Positions 16,458 through 25,366 of a stretch of DNA of 35,062 nt are shown one piece after another (within the stretch, counting starts at the first letter, position 1; each line of letters starts with the position of its first letter). A program made the position numbers and the translations under genes. The notes under the pieces are model-generated. The model did no database searches, was not told the DNA's origin, and was given only the letters and a program-made list of their open reading frames with translations. Origin of the DNA: an uncultured Burkholderiales bacterium (GTDB lineage: Bacteria; Pseudomonadota; Gammaproteobacteria; Burkholderiales; Burkholderiaceae_C); contig CAIWWN010000179.1 in the NCBI GenBank assembly GCA_903916355.1, positions 1 through 35,062 of the forward strand, given 5' to 3'.

Positions 16458-17774
16458 TCAAATGCTTCTTTTTTGAAGCCATTGCGCCACGCCTGCGCCA
16501 GCCCAAGCGCCGCTGGCCATACTGGCGCTCAGCAAGTAGCCCCCGGTGGGCGCTTCCCAGTCCAGCATTTCCCCCGCACAAAAAACACCCGGCAGCGCCT
16601 TCAGCATCAACTGCGCATTCATCTCACCCAAAGCCACGCCGCCAGCCGTGCTGATGGCTTCGTCCAATGGCCGTGTTTGGCGCAGCGAGACGGGCAAGGC
16701 TTTGATGGCCTGGGCCAGCGCTGCGGGGTTGTTCAATGTGGGCGCGTCCAGTAATTCATAGAGCAAGGCGGTCTTGATTCCCGCCAACCCCAATCGGCTT
16801 TTCAAATGCGACGACAGGCTGCGCGCCCCTTTGGGGTGGGCCACCTCGGCTTGCACAAATGCCAGGCTGCGGTCGGGCAGCAAATCCAAGTTGAAGCGGG
16901 CTGCGCCATCACGCAGCAACACATCACGCAAATCTTTGGAAGCGCTGTACACCAAGCTGCCCTCCACCCCCGTGGCGGTGGCCACAAATTCGCCTTGACG
17001 GTAATGGTTGTTGCCCTCTGCATCCAGCCATTGCATGGCCACGGTTTTGAAAGCCTGGCCGGCAAACTTCTCGGCAAAGTAAACGGTCCAGCCCTGCCCG
17101 GCGCGGCCCATGACGTCAAAACCGCAATTGCTGGGCAGCAGCGGCGCCACGCCCACCCCTTGCGCCTGCAGCCTTGGCACCCAGGTGCCGTCTGAGCCCA
17201 GGCGCGACCAACTGCCGCCGCCCAAGGCCAGCACCACGGCTTTGGCTTGTACCCGCAATGGCCCCAGCGGCGATTCAAACACCAGGCCTTGATTGCCCAT
17301 GCCCATGCCCCTGCCCGCGCCGACCCCCTCCACCCAGCGATGCCGCATATGAAACTGCACCGGCGTCTGCGCATGGCGTAAGCGGTGTAACCAGGCGCGC
17401 AGCAAAGGGGCCGCTTTCATTTCGGCAGGAAACACCCGGCCACTGGAACCGACAAAGGTCTCCACCCCCAAACCCAGCGCCCAGGCCCGCACCTGTTCCG
17501 CGCCAAAGTGCTGCAACCAGACCGCCACGGCGCCTGAGCGCTCGCCAAAACGCGCCACAAAAGCCTCTGTCGGCTCGGCGTGCGTGAGGTTCAAGCCGCC
17601 CTTGCCAGCCAATAAAAATTTACGCCCGACTGAGGGCATGGCGTCAAACACATGGACCGACACGCCTTGCGCCGACAGCACCTCGGCCGCCATCAAACCC
17701 GCAGGCCCGCCGCCGATGATGGCCACGTCCACCGCCAAGGGGGTGAGAGAAGTCTGTTCAGTCAAATGAGGCAT
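16458..17774 (-). CDS. HI0933/TIGR03862-like FAD-dependent oxidoreductase
   Basis: A 438-residue flavoprotein of the HI0933-like (BaiN/YhiN-related) family. The dinucleotide-binding loop is VAIIGGGPAGLMAAEVL (about 17-33), followed by GRKFLLAGKGGLNLTH, VLALGGGSWSRLGSDG and a C-terminal FAD site GEMLDWEAPTGGYLLSASMASG. Members bind FAD; the physiological substrate is unknown. The ATG at 17774 is preferred; the reading frame is open to a TTG at 17813, but that adds 13 unconserved residues and lies in an imperfect inverted repeat (17802-17821). Its 3' end converges on ffs with 13 bases between, and its last codons include a small GCTTC/GAAGC hairpin (16464-16479). Confidence 0.85.
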   Translation of the reverse strand: MPHLTEQTSLTPLAVDVAIIGGGPAGLMAAEVLSAQGVSVHVFDAMPSVGRKFLLAGKGGLNLTHAEPTEAFVARFGERSGAVAVWLQHFGAEQVRAWALGLGVETFVGSSGRVFPAEMKAAPLLRAWLHRLRHAQTPVQFHMRHRWVEGVGAGRGMGMGNQGLVFESPLGPLRVQAKAVVLALGGGSWSRLGSDGTWVPRLQAQGVGVAPLLPSNCGFDVMGRAGQGWTVYFAEKFAGQAFKTVAMQWLDAEGNNHYRQGEFVATATGVEGSLVYSASKDLRDVLLRDGAARFNLDLLPDRSLAFVQAEVAHPKGARSLSSHLKSRLGLAGIKTALLYELLDAPTLNNPAALAQAIKALPVSLRQTRPLDEAISTAGGVALGEMNAQLMLKALPGVFCAGEMLDWEAPTGGYLLSASMASGAWAGAGVAQWLQKRSI

Positions 17775-17885
17775 AAGGCTCGCGTTCGCGTGGGATAAGT
17801 CGCGCCGGTTCAAACCAGCGCTTGGGTTTCTGTCAAAATGAGATCAGTTTTAGTCTCTTAGTCGCAACTTCACAAGGAACAGGCC

Positions 17886-18218
17886 ATGGCCAGCGAACTG
17901 ATCAAACATATTTCCGATGCCTCATTTGAAGCGGATGTCCTCCAAGCGGGCAAACCCGTGGTGGTGGACTTTTGGGCCGAGTGGTGCGGTCCTTGCAAAA
18001 TGATTGCCCCGATTTTGGACGAAGTTGCCACCACTTACGAAGGCAAACTGCAAATCACCAAAATGAATGTCGATGAAAACCGCGACATTCCGGCCAAATT
18101 TGGCATTCGCGGCATCCCCACGCTGATGATTTTCAAAGACGGTCAATTGGCCGCCACCAAAGTGGGCGCCATGAGCAAGTCGCAACTGACCGCGTTCATC
18201 GACCAGCAATTGGCCTGA
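17886..18218 (+). CDS. trxA: Thioredoxin
   Basis: A 110-residue cytoplasmic disulfide reductase that donates electrons to ribonucleotide reductase, methionine sulfoxide reductases and others. The active site WCGPC is at residues 33-37, preceded by VVVDFWAE; the cis-proline loop is RGIPTLMIF. Length equals the usual 105-110. A possible ribosome site AAGGAA lies about 10 bases before the ATG. It stands upstream of rho, an order shared with E. coli; the 263-base gap contains a separate candidate rho promoter. Confidence 0.97.
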   Translation: MASELIKHISDASFEADVLQAGKPVVVDFWAEWCGPCKMIAPILDEVATTYEGKLQITKMNVDENRDIPAKFGIRGIPTLMIFKDGQLAATKVGAMSKSQLTAFIDQQLA

Positions 18219-18320
18219 TAAGGCCGCGCCGTCTTCGGTTCGCACCGGCGGACTGAGGCGGGCGCTGGCTTGTGCCGAGCCTTCTTCGCGGGCTTGTCGA
18301 TACCGCCGCTTTTTTACTGT

Positions 18321-18326
18321 CATAAT
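18321..18326 (+). promoter_or_regulatory. Candidate rho promoter (-10) in the trxA-rho spacer
   Basis: CATAAT matches five of six -10 bases and would start a leader of about 150 bases before rho. Rho leaders in other bacteria carry autoregulation; here the leader (18333-18481) shows no hairpin I would name. A -35 (TTGTCG, 18294-18299) is too distant at 21 bases, so the call is tentative. Confidence 0.35.
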
Positions 18327-18481
18327 CTCCATCAGTCGCTTTGTAGTCCCAGCGACCTCAAGTTTCGCCAAGAGCCTTTGAGAGCCTCCCTGTATCCGGC
18401 TCACACTCCTGGCACTTGAAATCCACCCCCCGAATTTTTTATCGCAGTTCGCTACCGAACTGTCATCACGCAGGTAATTCC

Positions 18482-19744
18482 ATGCACTTAAACGAACTCA
18501 AGGCACTGCACGTGTCTGAAGTCCTCAAGCAAGCCGACGAACTTGAGATTGAAAACACGGGCCGCATGCGCAAGCAAGAGCTGATGTTTGCCATCATTAA
18601 AAAGCGTGCTCGCGCAGGCGAACAAGTTTTTGCCGACGGCGTACTTGAAATCTTGCCCGACGGCTTTGGCTTTTTGCGCAGCCCCGACACCAGCTACACC
18701 GCCAGCACCGACGACATCTACATCAGCCCCAGCCAGGTGCGCCGCTTCAACCTGCACACCGGCGACATGATCGAAGGCGAAGTGCGCATCCCCAAAGACG
18801 GCGAGCGCTACTTTGCCCTGACCAAGCTGGACCAGGTCAACGGCGACCTGCCCGAGAACAATAAACACAAGGTCATGTTCGAGAACTTGACGCCCCTGTT
18901 CCCCAAAGAGCAGATGCGTCTGGAGCGCGACATCAAGGGTGAAGAAAACATCACCAGCCGTGTGATCGACATCATTGCCCCCATTGGCAAAGGCCAGCGC
19001 GCCCTGATCGTGGCGCAGCCCAAGTCCGGTAAAACCGTGATGATGCAGCACATTGCGCACGCCATCACCGCCAACTACCCTGACGTGCACATGATGGTGT
19101 TGCTGGTCGATGAGCGCCCCGAAGAAGTGACCGAAATGCAGCGCACCGTGCGCGGCGAAGTGATTGCCTCCACCTTTGACGAACCCGCCTCGCGTCACGT
19201 GCACGTGGCCGAAATGGTGATCGAACGCGCCAAGCGTTTGGTGGAACTGAAAAAAGACGTGGTGATCTTGCTGGACTCGATCACCCGCCTGGCCCGCGCC
19301 TACAACAACGTGGTGCCTTCATCTGGCAAGGTCTTGTCTGGCGGTGTGGACTCGAACGCCCTGCAACGCCCCAAGCGCTTCTTTGGCGCGGCGCGCAATG
19401 TGGAAGAAGGCGGCAGCCTGACCATCATCGCCACCGCCCTGGTCGACACGGGCAGCCGCATGGACGAAGTGATCTTTGAAGAATTCAAAGGCACGGGCAA
19501 CTGCGAAATCCATTTGGAACGCCGCTTGTATGAAAAGCGCGTGTTCCCAGCGATCAACCTCAACCGCAGCGGCACCCGCCGTGAAGAGTTGTTGTTGCAG
19601 CCTGAAGTGCTGCAAAAAACCCGCATCCTGCGCCAGTTCATGTACAACATGGACGAAATCGAGGCCATGGAAATGGTCTTGAAGAGCATGAAAGCCACCA
19701 AGGGCAATGCCGAGTTCTTCGACATGATGCGCCGAGGCGGTTGA
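18482..19744 (+). CDS. rho: Transcription termination factor Rho
   Basis: A 420-residue hexameric RNA helicase that terminates transcription by tracking along untranslated RNA. The N-terminal domain starts [15 protein letters not shown]; the RNA-binding cold-shock fold carries DGFGFLRS (60-67). Walker A is QPKSGKTVM (from 179), Walker B lies in [16 protein letters not shown], and the Q/R loop regions follow. Length equals E. coli Rho (419). The ATG at 18482 gives the canonical N-terminus; the 22-residue upstream extension in frame is leader sequence. It is followed by rpmE with its own promoter. Confidence 0.98.
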   Translation: MHLNELKALHVSEVLKQADELEIENTGRMRKQELMFAIIKKRARAGEQVFADGVLEILPDGFGFLRSPDTSYTASTDDIYISPSQVRRFNLHTGDMIEGEVRIPKDGERYFALTKLDQVNGDLPENNKHKVMFENLTPLFPKEQMRLERDIKGEENITSRVIDIIAPIGKGQRALIVAQPKSGKTVMMQHIAHAITANYPDVHMMVLLVDERPEEVTEMQRTVRGEVIASTFDEPASRHVHVAEMVIERAKRLVELKKDVVILLDSITRLARAYNNVVPSSGKVLSGGVDSNALQRPKRFFGAARNVEEGGSLTIIATALVDTGSRMDEVIFEEFKGTGNCEIHLERRLYEKRVFPAINLNRSGTRREELLLQPEVLQKTRILRQFMYNMDEIEAMEMVLKSMKATKGNAEFFDMMRRGG

Positions 19745-19753
19745 TTTACATAC

Positions 19754-19759
19754 TATAAT
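19754..19759 (+). promoter_or_regulatory. -10 box of rpmE
   Basis: A perfect TATAAT begins ten bases after the rho stop and would give rpmE a leader of about 60 bases. The leader contains the 12-base palindrome TTTTCGCGAAAA (19766-19777), right at the expected transcription start. No clear -35 is visible in the end of rho. Confidence 0.55.
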
Positions 19760-19825
19760 CTAGGGTTTTCGCGAAAAGTACCCGGATGGTCCGGCGTGGC
19801 TCTCGCAACTGAAAAGGAAATAGAA

Positions 19826-20086
19826 ATGAAAGACGGCATTCACCCCAACTACCGCGACGTGTGCTTCCAGGACATGTCCAACGGCTTCAAGTTCGTGACA
19901 CGCTCATGCGCCAACACCAAAGAAATGATCACTTTGGAAGACGGCCGCGAACTGCCTTGGTACAAACTGGACACGACCAGCGAGTCGCACCCCTTCTATA
20001 CCGGTACGCAAAAATCTGTGGACACCTTGGGTGGCCGCGTTGAGCGCTTCCGTAACCGCTTTGGCAAAACCACTTTGGCCAAATAA
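19826..20086 (+). CDS. rpmE2: 50S ribosomal protein L31 type B
   Basis: An 86-residue ribosomal protein that bridges the subunits near the central protuberance. [16 protein letters not shown] and [27 protein letters not shown] are the type B hallmarks. The zinc-binding CxxC of type A L31 is absent, which marks it as the zinc-independent paralog; in organisms with both types the B form replaces A under zinc limitation, but whether a type A gene exists here cannot be seen. The ATG at 19826 has AAAAGGA seven to thirteen bases upstream. A strong terminator follows. Confidence 0.95.
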   Translation: MKDGIHPNYRDVCFQDMSNGFKFVTRSCANTKEMITLEDGRELPWYKLDTTSESHPFYTGTQKSVDTLGGRVERFRNRFGKTTLAK

Positions 20087-20107
20087 GCTTTCACGCTTTA
20101 AGCCAAA

Positions 20108-20136
20108 GGCAGTTCGGGCAACCGGGCTGCCTTTTT
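20108..20136 (+). terminator. Rho-independent terminator after rpmE
   Basis: GGCAGTTCGG (20108-20117) pairs with CCGGGCTGCC (20122-20131), two of ten pairs being G-U, around a GCAA tetraloop. Five T follow. Confidence 0.92.
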
Positions 20137-20185
20137 CTTTGCCCCCGTTTTACGCGCCTCTTTTTCGCATGCTATCTTCTTCACT

Positions 20186-21883
20186 GTGAACCATCCCAGC
20201 CCCGCCATCGTTGCTCAACATGCTGTCCGCCGCTTGCCGCGCCTGGCTCTGTGGCTGTTTTGCCTGGCTTATGTGTTGCCCGGCTTCATCGGGCGAGACC
20301 CCTGGAAGCGTGAAGACATCGTGTCTTTTGGCTTCATGTCGTCGCTGGCCGAGTTGTTCAGTGGCCACACCTCAAGTTGGCTCAAACCTTTGCTGATGGG
20401 CCAAGCCGATCCCGGCGCGGCACTGCTTCCCTATTGGCTGGGGGCTTGGGCTATTCAATTGGCACCATCGTGGTTGCCTGCCGATGCGGCGGTGCGCATC
20501 CCGTTTGCGGGATTGCTGATCGCCACCATGGTCGCCACCTGGTATGGCATTTACGCCCTGGCACGCAACCCCAGCGCGCAGCCCATTGCCTTTGCTTTCG
20601 GTGGTGAAGCCAAGCCGCTGGATTACGCCCGCGCCGTGGCCGATGGCGGCCTTTTGGCCTTGATCGCTTGTCTCGGCTTGGCCCGTCTGGCGCACGAAAC
20701 CACCCCCGCACTGGCGCAACTGAGCTTCACAGCCGCCCTCTTTTTTGCCTTGGCCAATCTGGCCGCTTACCGCCGCACTGCCTTGGCCATCATCGCCATC
20801 GCTTTGCCCAGTTTGGTCTTGTCGGGCGCTCCTTCCACTGCGCTGCTGCTGGGCGCCGGTGGCGCACTGGTCATGGCGTTTCAAAACCGCAGCGCCTTGC
20901 GGGTGCGCATGCTGGACGTGGGTTTGATCTTGCTGATGTGTCTGGCCTGCGCCTTGCTGGCCCACAAACTGGGCCTGTGGCGCTGGCGCCTGCATCCGCA
21001 AGGCCTGCACGACATCCGGCAGATGGCCCGTTTGTTCGTTTGGTTTTTGTGGCCCGCCTGGCCTTTGGCCCTTTGGACCCTGTGGCGCTGGCGTTTGCAG
21101 CTCATGCAAGTGTGGCAGCACCCGCATCTGGCCTTGCCCCTGTGGTTTCTGGCGGTCACCTTGGTCAGTACCGCCTTGACGGGCCTGAGCGACCGCGCGC
21201 TGCTGTTGGCCCTGCCGGCCCTGGCCACCCTGGCCGCCTTTGCACTGCCCACCTTGGAGCGCAGCGTCAGCGCCTTGGTGGACTGGTTCACCCTGGTTTT
21301 CTTCAGTCTGTGTGGCTTGACGATTTGGGTGGTCTGGCTGTCCATGCAAACAGGCTGGCCCGCGCAACCTGCAGCCAACGTGGCCCGCTTGGCGCCCGGC
21401 TTTGAATTCAGTTTTTCTGCCCCCGCGTTTATCGTGGCGGCACTGGCTACCCTGGCGTGGATGGGTCTGGTGCGCTGGCGCGCGGGCCGCCACCGCGCGG
21501 CTTTGTGGAAAAGTTTGGTCTTGCCCGCCGGTGGCGCCGCCCTGTGTTGGTTGCTGTTGATGACCTTGTGGCTGCCGCTCCTTAATTTTGGTCGCGGCTA
21601 CGCACCCTTGGTCAGCCAGGTCAGCGGCTTGATCGGCCCGGCCAGCTGCGTGAACACACATGCACTGACCTTGTCGCAAGGCGCCGCCTTTGGCTTTCAT
21701 GGCCCTTACCGCTTGATTCCTTTGGGCACCCCCAAGACCCTTGGTTGCCCTTGGTTGATCGCCGATCACTTGGCTGTGGCACAGCAAGCACCTCCCGCTG
21801 CTCAGTGGCGTGAACGCGAAACCATTTTCCGTCCCACCGATGACGGTGAAGCCATTGTGGTGTACGAGCGCGTCAACCCTTGA
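20186..21883 (+). CDS. Polytopic membrane protein, GT-C/ArnT-like glycosyltransferase family
   Basis: A 565-residue inner-membrane protein with about 11-13 hydrophobic segments. After the first one comes GFIGRDPWKREDIVSFG (34-49), whose acidic pair resembles the first-loop catalytic motif of GT-C (ArnT/PMT type) glycosyltransferases that use polyprenyl-linked sugars; the short non-membrane C-terminus (from about 480) also fits. I cannot name donor or acceptor. The start is GTG at 20186; a TATCTT hexamer ends seven bases before it, so this may be another leaderless start. The stop overlaps the TTG start of the MATE gene (TTGA), implying co-translation. Confidence 0.6.
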   Translation: MNHPSPAIVAQHAVRRLPRLALWLFCLAYVLPGFIGRDPWKREDIVSFGFMSSLAELFSGHTSSWLKPLLMGQADPGAALLPYWLGAWAIQLAPSWLPADAAVRIPFAGLLIATMVATWYGIYALARNPSAQPIAFAFGGEAKPLDYARAVADGGLLALIACLGLARLAHETTPALAQLSFTAALFFALANLAAYRRTALAIIAIALPSLVLSGAPSTALLLGAGGALVMAFQNRSALRVRMLDVGLILLMCLACALLAHKLGLWRWRLHPQGLHDIRQMARLFVWFLWPAWPLALWTLWRWRLQLMQVWQHPHLALPLWFLAVTLVSTALTGLSDRALLLALPALATLAAFALPTLERSVSALVDWFTLVFFSLCGLTIWVVWLSMQTGWPAQPAANVARLAPGFEFSFSAPAFIVAALATLAWMGLVRWRAGRHRAALWKSLVLPAGGAALCWLLLMTLWLPLLNFGRGYAPLVSQVSGLIGPASCVNTHALTLSQGAAFGFHGPYRLIPLGTPKTLGCPWLIADHLAVAQQAPPAAQWRERETIFRPTDDGEAIVVYERVNP

Positions 21884-23244
21884 GCCGCACCACGCGATCT
21901 GCCGCGCAGTCCGAAACCCGCATCATCATGGCGCACGCTGGCACCGTGCTGGCCGGGCAATTAGCCATCATGGCCTTCAGCGTTGCTGACACCTTGATCG
22001 CGGGTCGTTACTCCCAGGCCTCGCTGGCTGCGCTGTCAATCGGCTCATCCATCTACATCAGTATTTACGTCGCCTTGAACGGCATGATGCAAGCCTTGCT
22101 GCCAGTGTGGGCGCAATTGCGGGGCGCAGAACAATTCTCCGAAGTCGGCCGCTCGGTACGCCAAGCCCTTTACTTGTGCGGTGCGGTCATTGTCTTGGGC
22201 GTGTTGGCCCTGCTCTACCCCGATCCTTGGCTGGAATGGACGCAAGTGCCTGCGGCCTTGCAAGCCGAGGTGCGCAGCTATTTACATGTCCTGGCCTGGG
22301 CGGTCGCACCCTCGCTGCTGTTTCGCATGTACAGCACGTTGAACCAAAGCTTGGGCATGCCGCGCTTGGTCACTTGGCTGCAGGTGGCAGGCCTGTGCCT
22401 GAAGGTGCCCTTGTCGATCGCCTTCACTTTTGGCATCGCGGAACTGCCCGCGCAAGGCGCCGTGGGTTGCGCATGGGCCACGTTGGTGGTGAATATCGCC
22501 ATGCTGAGTATGGGCTTGTATTTGCTTCGCACCCAAGAGGTTTACCGGGTGTACCGCCTGTGGCAGCCGATGGAGCGACCCGATGTCAAAGCGATTCAAA
22601 AATTCTTGCTTCTGGGCGTGCCGGCTGGCCTGTCCATCATGGTGGAGATCACCTCTTTTACCTTGATGGCCCTGTTCATTGCACGCATGGGCGTGGAGGC
22701 CACGGCAGGGCACCAAATTGCGGCCACCTGGGCAGGGGTCCTCTACATGATCCCATTGGCCCTGGGCATCGCCAGCAGTTCGCGCGTGGGGTTTTGGTTG
22801 GGGGCGAATAACCCGCGCCAAGTGCGCAGGGCCATGAAGACCGGCCTGGTGTTGAGCGCAGCCCTGGCCGCCAGTTGCTGCCTGGCTTTGTGGTGGGGCA
22901 AAGCCGCATTGGCGAATGCCTTCACCACCGACCCCGAAGTAGCCTCCATCGCCATCGGCCTGCTGGGTTGGGTGGTGGTGTATCACTTTGTCGATGCGAT
23001 TCAAACCGTGTGCGCGTTTTTGCTGCGCTGCTTTCAAATCACCTTGCTGCCCTTGGTCATCTACTGCACGTTGCTGTGGGGCATGGGTTTGGGCGGTGGC
23101 TATCTCTGGGCTTATCACGGCATCGGTGAGCAAGCGGCCAGGCCAAAGCCCAACAGCTTTTGGCTCACGTCCACCGCCGCCCTGACGGTGGTGACGCTGC
23201 TGTTTTTGGGCTTGACCTACCGCGCGGCCAGAACAAAGTCCTAG
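21880..23244 (+). CDS. MATE-family efflux transporter
   Basis: A 454-residue inner-membrane exporter of the MATE (NorM/DinF) family, driven by proton or sodium gradients and typically expelling cationic drugs or metabolites. It has two six-helix halves; characteristic stretches are GQLAIMAFSVADTLIAGRYS (start of half one) and GVPAGLSIMVEITSFTLMALFIARMGVEATAGHQIA (start of half two, about 245 onward). The TTG at 21880 overlaps the previous stop and is needed to keep the residues before the first helix; ATG 21928 is an alternative. It converges on phoX, 14 bases away. Confidence 0.9.
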   Translation: MSRTTRSAAQSETRIIMAHAGTVLAGQLAIMAFSVADTLIAGRYSQASLAALSIGSSIYISIYVALNGMMQALLPVWAQLRGAEQFSEVGRSVRQALYLCGAVIVLGVLALLYPDPWLEWTQVPAALQAEVRSYLHVLAWAVAPSLLFRMYSTLNQSLGMPRLVTWLQVAGLCLKVPLSIAFTFGIAELPAQGAVGCAWATLVVNIAMLSMGLYLLRTQEVYRVYRLWQPMERPDVKAIQKFLLLGVPAGLSIMVEITSFTLMALFIARMGVEATAGHQIAATWAGVLYMIPLALGIASSSRVGFWLGANNPRQVRRAMKTGLVLSAALAASCCLALWWGKAALANAFTTDPEVASIAIGLLGWVVVYHFVDAIQTVCAFLLRCFQITLLPLVIYCTLLWGMGLGGGYLWAYHGIGEQAARPKPNSFWLTSTAALTVVTLLFLGLTYRAARTKS

Positions 23245-23258
23245 AACGCGCGTGCGGC

Positions 23259-25208
23259 TCAGGCCTTGGTCAAACGCATTTGGCTGGGGCTCGCCGTCAA
23301 GTAGCCTACCGCCGCACCAAATTTGTCTTTGTAATTGGCCTTGATCAACGGATCTAAAGTGCCTTTGACCTTGCCGTGAATCCCGCTCCAATCGCCTGCG
23401 TGCTGGAAGTTGCTCATGATGTAAGTCCAGCCATTGAGTTCGTCGACCGCGTGCAAACCCGTGGACTCACCGCCGGCAGGAATCGACATGATGCGCGAGA
23501 GCTTTTTCGTATCGATGTTGTAAGCCCACAAAAAGTTATTCACGTGCTGGTTGCTGTCTTCGCCAATGAACAGCGTGCGCATTTTGTCTGAGAACTTCAG
23601 GTTGTCCGGGTTGGCAATCTTCTCTGGGTTGGCGGTGTTGCCCAAGTCATCGGCTTTGATATCTTCTCCGGTGATCAAGGCTTTGGTGTCGGCAGGCATC
23701 CATTCGCTGTGAATGGCGTTGCCTGCAGTGTCTTTCAAGCCACCCTTGAGGTTCAAGGCCATGACCGCACCGGCATTCAGCGCAGCCGAAATCTGCACAC
23801 CGTTACCGGGCACGTTGGCGGGATGGCCAGCGACCATGGAGGCGATGCAGTTTTGCAAAGCCGAATAAGCCACTTTGTCTTGGATGTTGACGGTGGTGCC
23901 TTCCATTTTGGAGAACCCCATGGACGCGCCGACCAGGGCTGCATAACGGTGCGTCTCCAAAAAGGCCGCCGCTTTTTGCATACCCGGCATGAGTTTGACC
24001 CACTCCGTTTTGCCGTTGGCGACCACCTTGGTGTAGTTGGCATCCACAGGGTCCACAGTTTTCACGTCCATGATGTCTGTAGGTTTGAGCGTGTTGGCCA
24101 TCTGCTCAATCTCGGCACTGCGCGCCGAACCCAGCGAGATCCAACTCAAGACCGCAGCTGTGGCGGAAGTATCGAGGCTGAAACCCGTGCCCACTTGGGC
24201 CACATACAAGGTGCCCGCAGACAAGTCTTTGGCTTTGTCAGCCACAAACACAAAATAACCACTGTTGGTGGCATCGTCGCCCATGAACACAGTGCGCTGG
24301 TCCGGCATGACTTGCACCAACTCATGTGAAATGCGACCCAAGCAATAGTGTTTTTGGATGGACCCGGTGCCATCCGGATGCACTGTCACTTCAGGCAAAT
24401 GACCGTAGTGATAGGGATTGGCGGCTGTTTCTGAGCCATACAGGTTTTTGCTGAAGGCTTTGAACTGCGCATCGGTCGCGGCGGTGAAGGCGTTGGGTTC
24501 GTACTCTTCACTGGACAAATGGGTGCCCCATGGCGACAGGCTGGCGCCGCAAGTGATCCACAAACCATGCACCGCAGACGTGTCCACGTTGTGGTACTTC
24601 ACCAAACTCAATTGCCCCGTGGCGGGGTTTTGGTCCAGCGTCAATACCGCGATGGGCGATGGCAGGCGGCCATACATGGCGCTTACACCATCTTGCGCCC
24701 AGGTGGTGTATTCAAACTGCACCACCGCGAACACGGTATGGCCTTTGACACCGGCGACCTTGGCTTTAGGCACTGACAGCAAAGAAGTGCCGTCGGGCGA
24801 GTCCGAAAAGAATTGCCGCACCTTGCCAGGCACCGAGTTGTCCATGATGGGCTGGTTGTGGATATCGAAATAGCCACCCGCCAAAATTTGCCCGCCGGCC
24901 AGATGCGGCACCTGATCGCCCGTGACAAAGAAGGGCTGATAGGCCAATTGAAATGCTTGTTGAGTGCCATTGCTGAAGGCCACCGACATGCGCGAGGCCA
25001 CCGACGTGGTGGCCATGGCCGCAGGAGTTGACAAGCTGGGCGCGGCCATGCCGTGGAAGGTGACGCGGCTGACCTTGTCCGCTTGGGCCAGTACCGGCAT
25101 CGACAAGAAAGCACTGGCCGCACCCACGCTGGAGGCCAAGGGCAGCAAAGGCATGCCGCCGGTCATTTGCAACCAACGACGACGGGAAAGTATTTGAGAT
25201 GTAAACAT
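23259..25208 (-). CDS. phoX: PhoX-family (DUF839) Tat-exported alkaline phosphatase
   Basis: A 649-residue exported phosphatase that releases phosphate from organic esters outside the cytoplasm, using calcium and iron in characterised PhoX enzymes. The N-terminus has a twin-arginine signal (SRRRWLQMTGG followed by a hydrophobic stretch ending near Ala-Gln-Ala). Family segments include EDSNQHVNNFLWAYNID and GGESTGLHAVDELNGW near the C-terminus and a central YVAQVGTGF. ATG 25208 is preferred over ATG 25250, which would put 14 hydrophobic residues before the Tat motif and leave no promoter. It is divergent from ugd; a possible PHO-box-like element lies upstream. Some DUF839 proteins have unproven activity, so the enzymatic call is from family. 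Confidence 0.85.
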   Translation of the reverse strand: MFTSQILSRRRWLQMTGGMPLLPLASSVGAASAFLSMPVLAQADKVSRVTFHGMAAPSLSTPAAMATTSVASRMSVAFSNGTQQAFQLAYQPFFVTGDQVPHLAGGQILAGGYFDIHNQPIMDNSVPGKVRQFFSDSPDGTSLLSVPKAKVAGVKGHTVFAVVQFEYTTWAQDGVSAMYGRLPSPIAVLTLDQNPATGQLSLVKYHNVDTSAVHGLWITCGASLSPWGTHLSSEEYEPNAFTAATDAQFKAFSKNLYGSETAANPYHYGHLPEVTVHPDGTGSIQKHYCLGRISHELVQVMPDQRTVFMGDDATNSGYFVFVADKAKDLSAGTLYVAQVGTGFSLDTSATAAVLSWISLGSARSAEIEQMANTLKPTDIMDVKTVDPVDANYTKVVANGKTEWVKLMPGMQKAAAFLETHRYAALVGASMGFSKMEGTTVNIQDKVAYSALQNCIASMVAGHPANVPGNGVQISAALNAGAVMALNLKGGLKDTAGNAIHSEWMPADTKALITGEDIKADDLGNTANPEKIANPDNLKFSDKMRTLFIGEDSNQHVNNFLWAYNIDTKKLSRIMSIPAGGESTGLHAVDELNGWTYIMSNFQHAGDWSGIHGKVKGTLDPLIKANYKDKFGAAVGYLTASPSQMRLTKA

Positions 25209-25258
25209 GACGTGCGATCTGATGAACCAAAGAATAAATTTCAGTGTCATGCATTCAT

Positions 25259-25276
25259 ATGACAGCTTGATGTCCA
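25259..25276 (-). promoter_or_regulatory. Possible PHO box upstream of phoX
   Basis: On the minus strand TGGACATCAAGCTGTCAT has a perfect CTGTCAT half site and, 11 bases upstream, TGGACAT, which matches four of seven. That is the repeat spacing bound by PhoB. It lies 51 bases upstream of the chosen phoX start. One half is weak, so this is only a candidate. An inverted TGTCAT-N8-ATGACA (25245-25264) overlaps it. Confidence 0.35.
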
Positions 25277-25366
25277 GAGGTCACTTAGCAGTCACGCAAA
25301 TTTAATTTTTCTTTCATCGTTTAGACACGGCCTGTTTCCAGAATGAGTCAACTCCAAAGGCGACTT

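Noticed and set aside
16464-16479. GCTTC-T6-GAAGC hairpin after ffs as an intrinsic terminator
   Set aside because: The T run is in the loop rather than after the stem, and it lies inside the end of the flavoprotein gene.
17802-17821. tRNA-like GGTTCAAACC sequence near the flavoprotein start
   Set aside because: It resembles a T-loop but there is no acceptor stem, anticodon arm or length to fit a tRNA; it is just an imperfect inverted repeat.
20372-21787. 471-residue minus-strand frame opposite the GT-C-like gene
   Set aside because: Composition is Gln/Gly/His-rich with no recognisable motif; the plus-strand frame has regular membrane segments and coupled neighbours.
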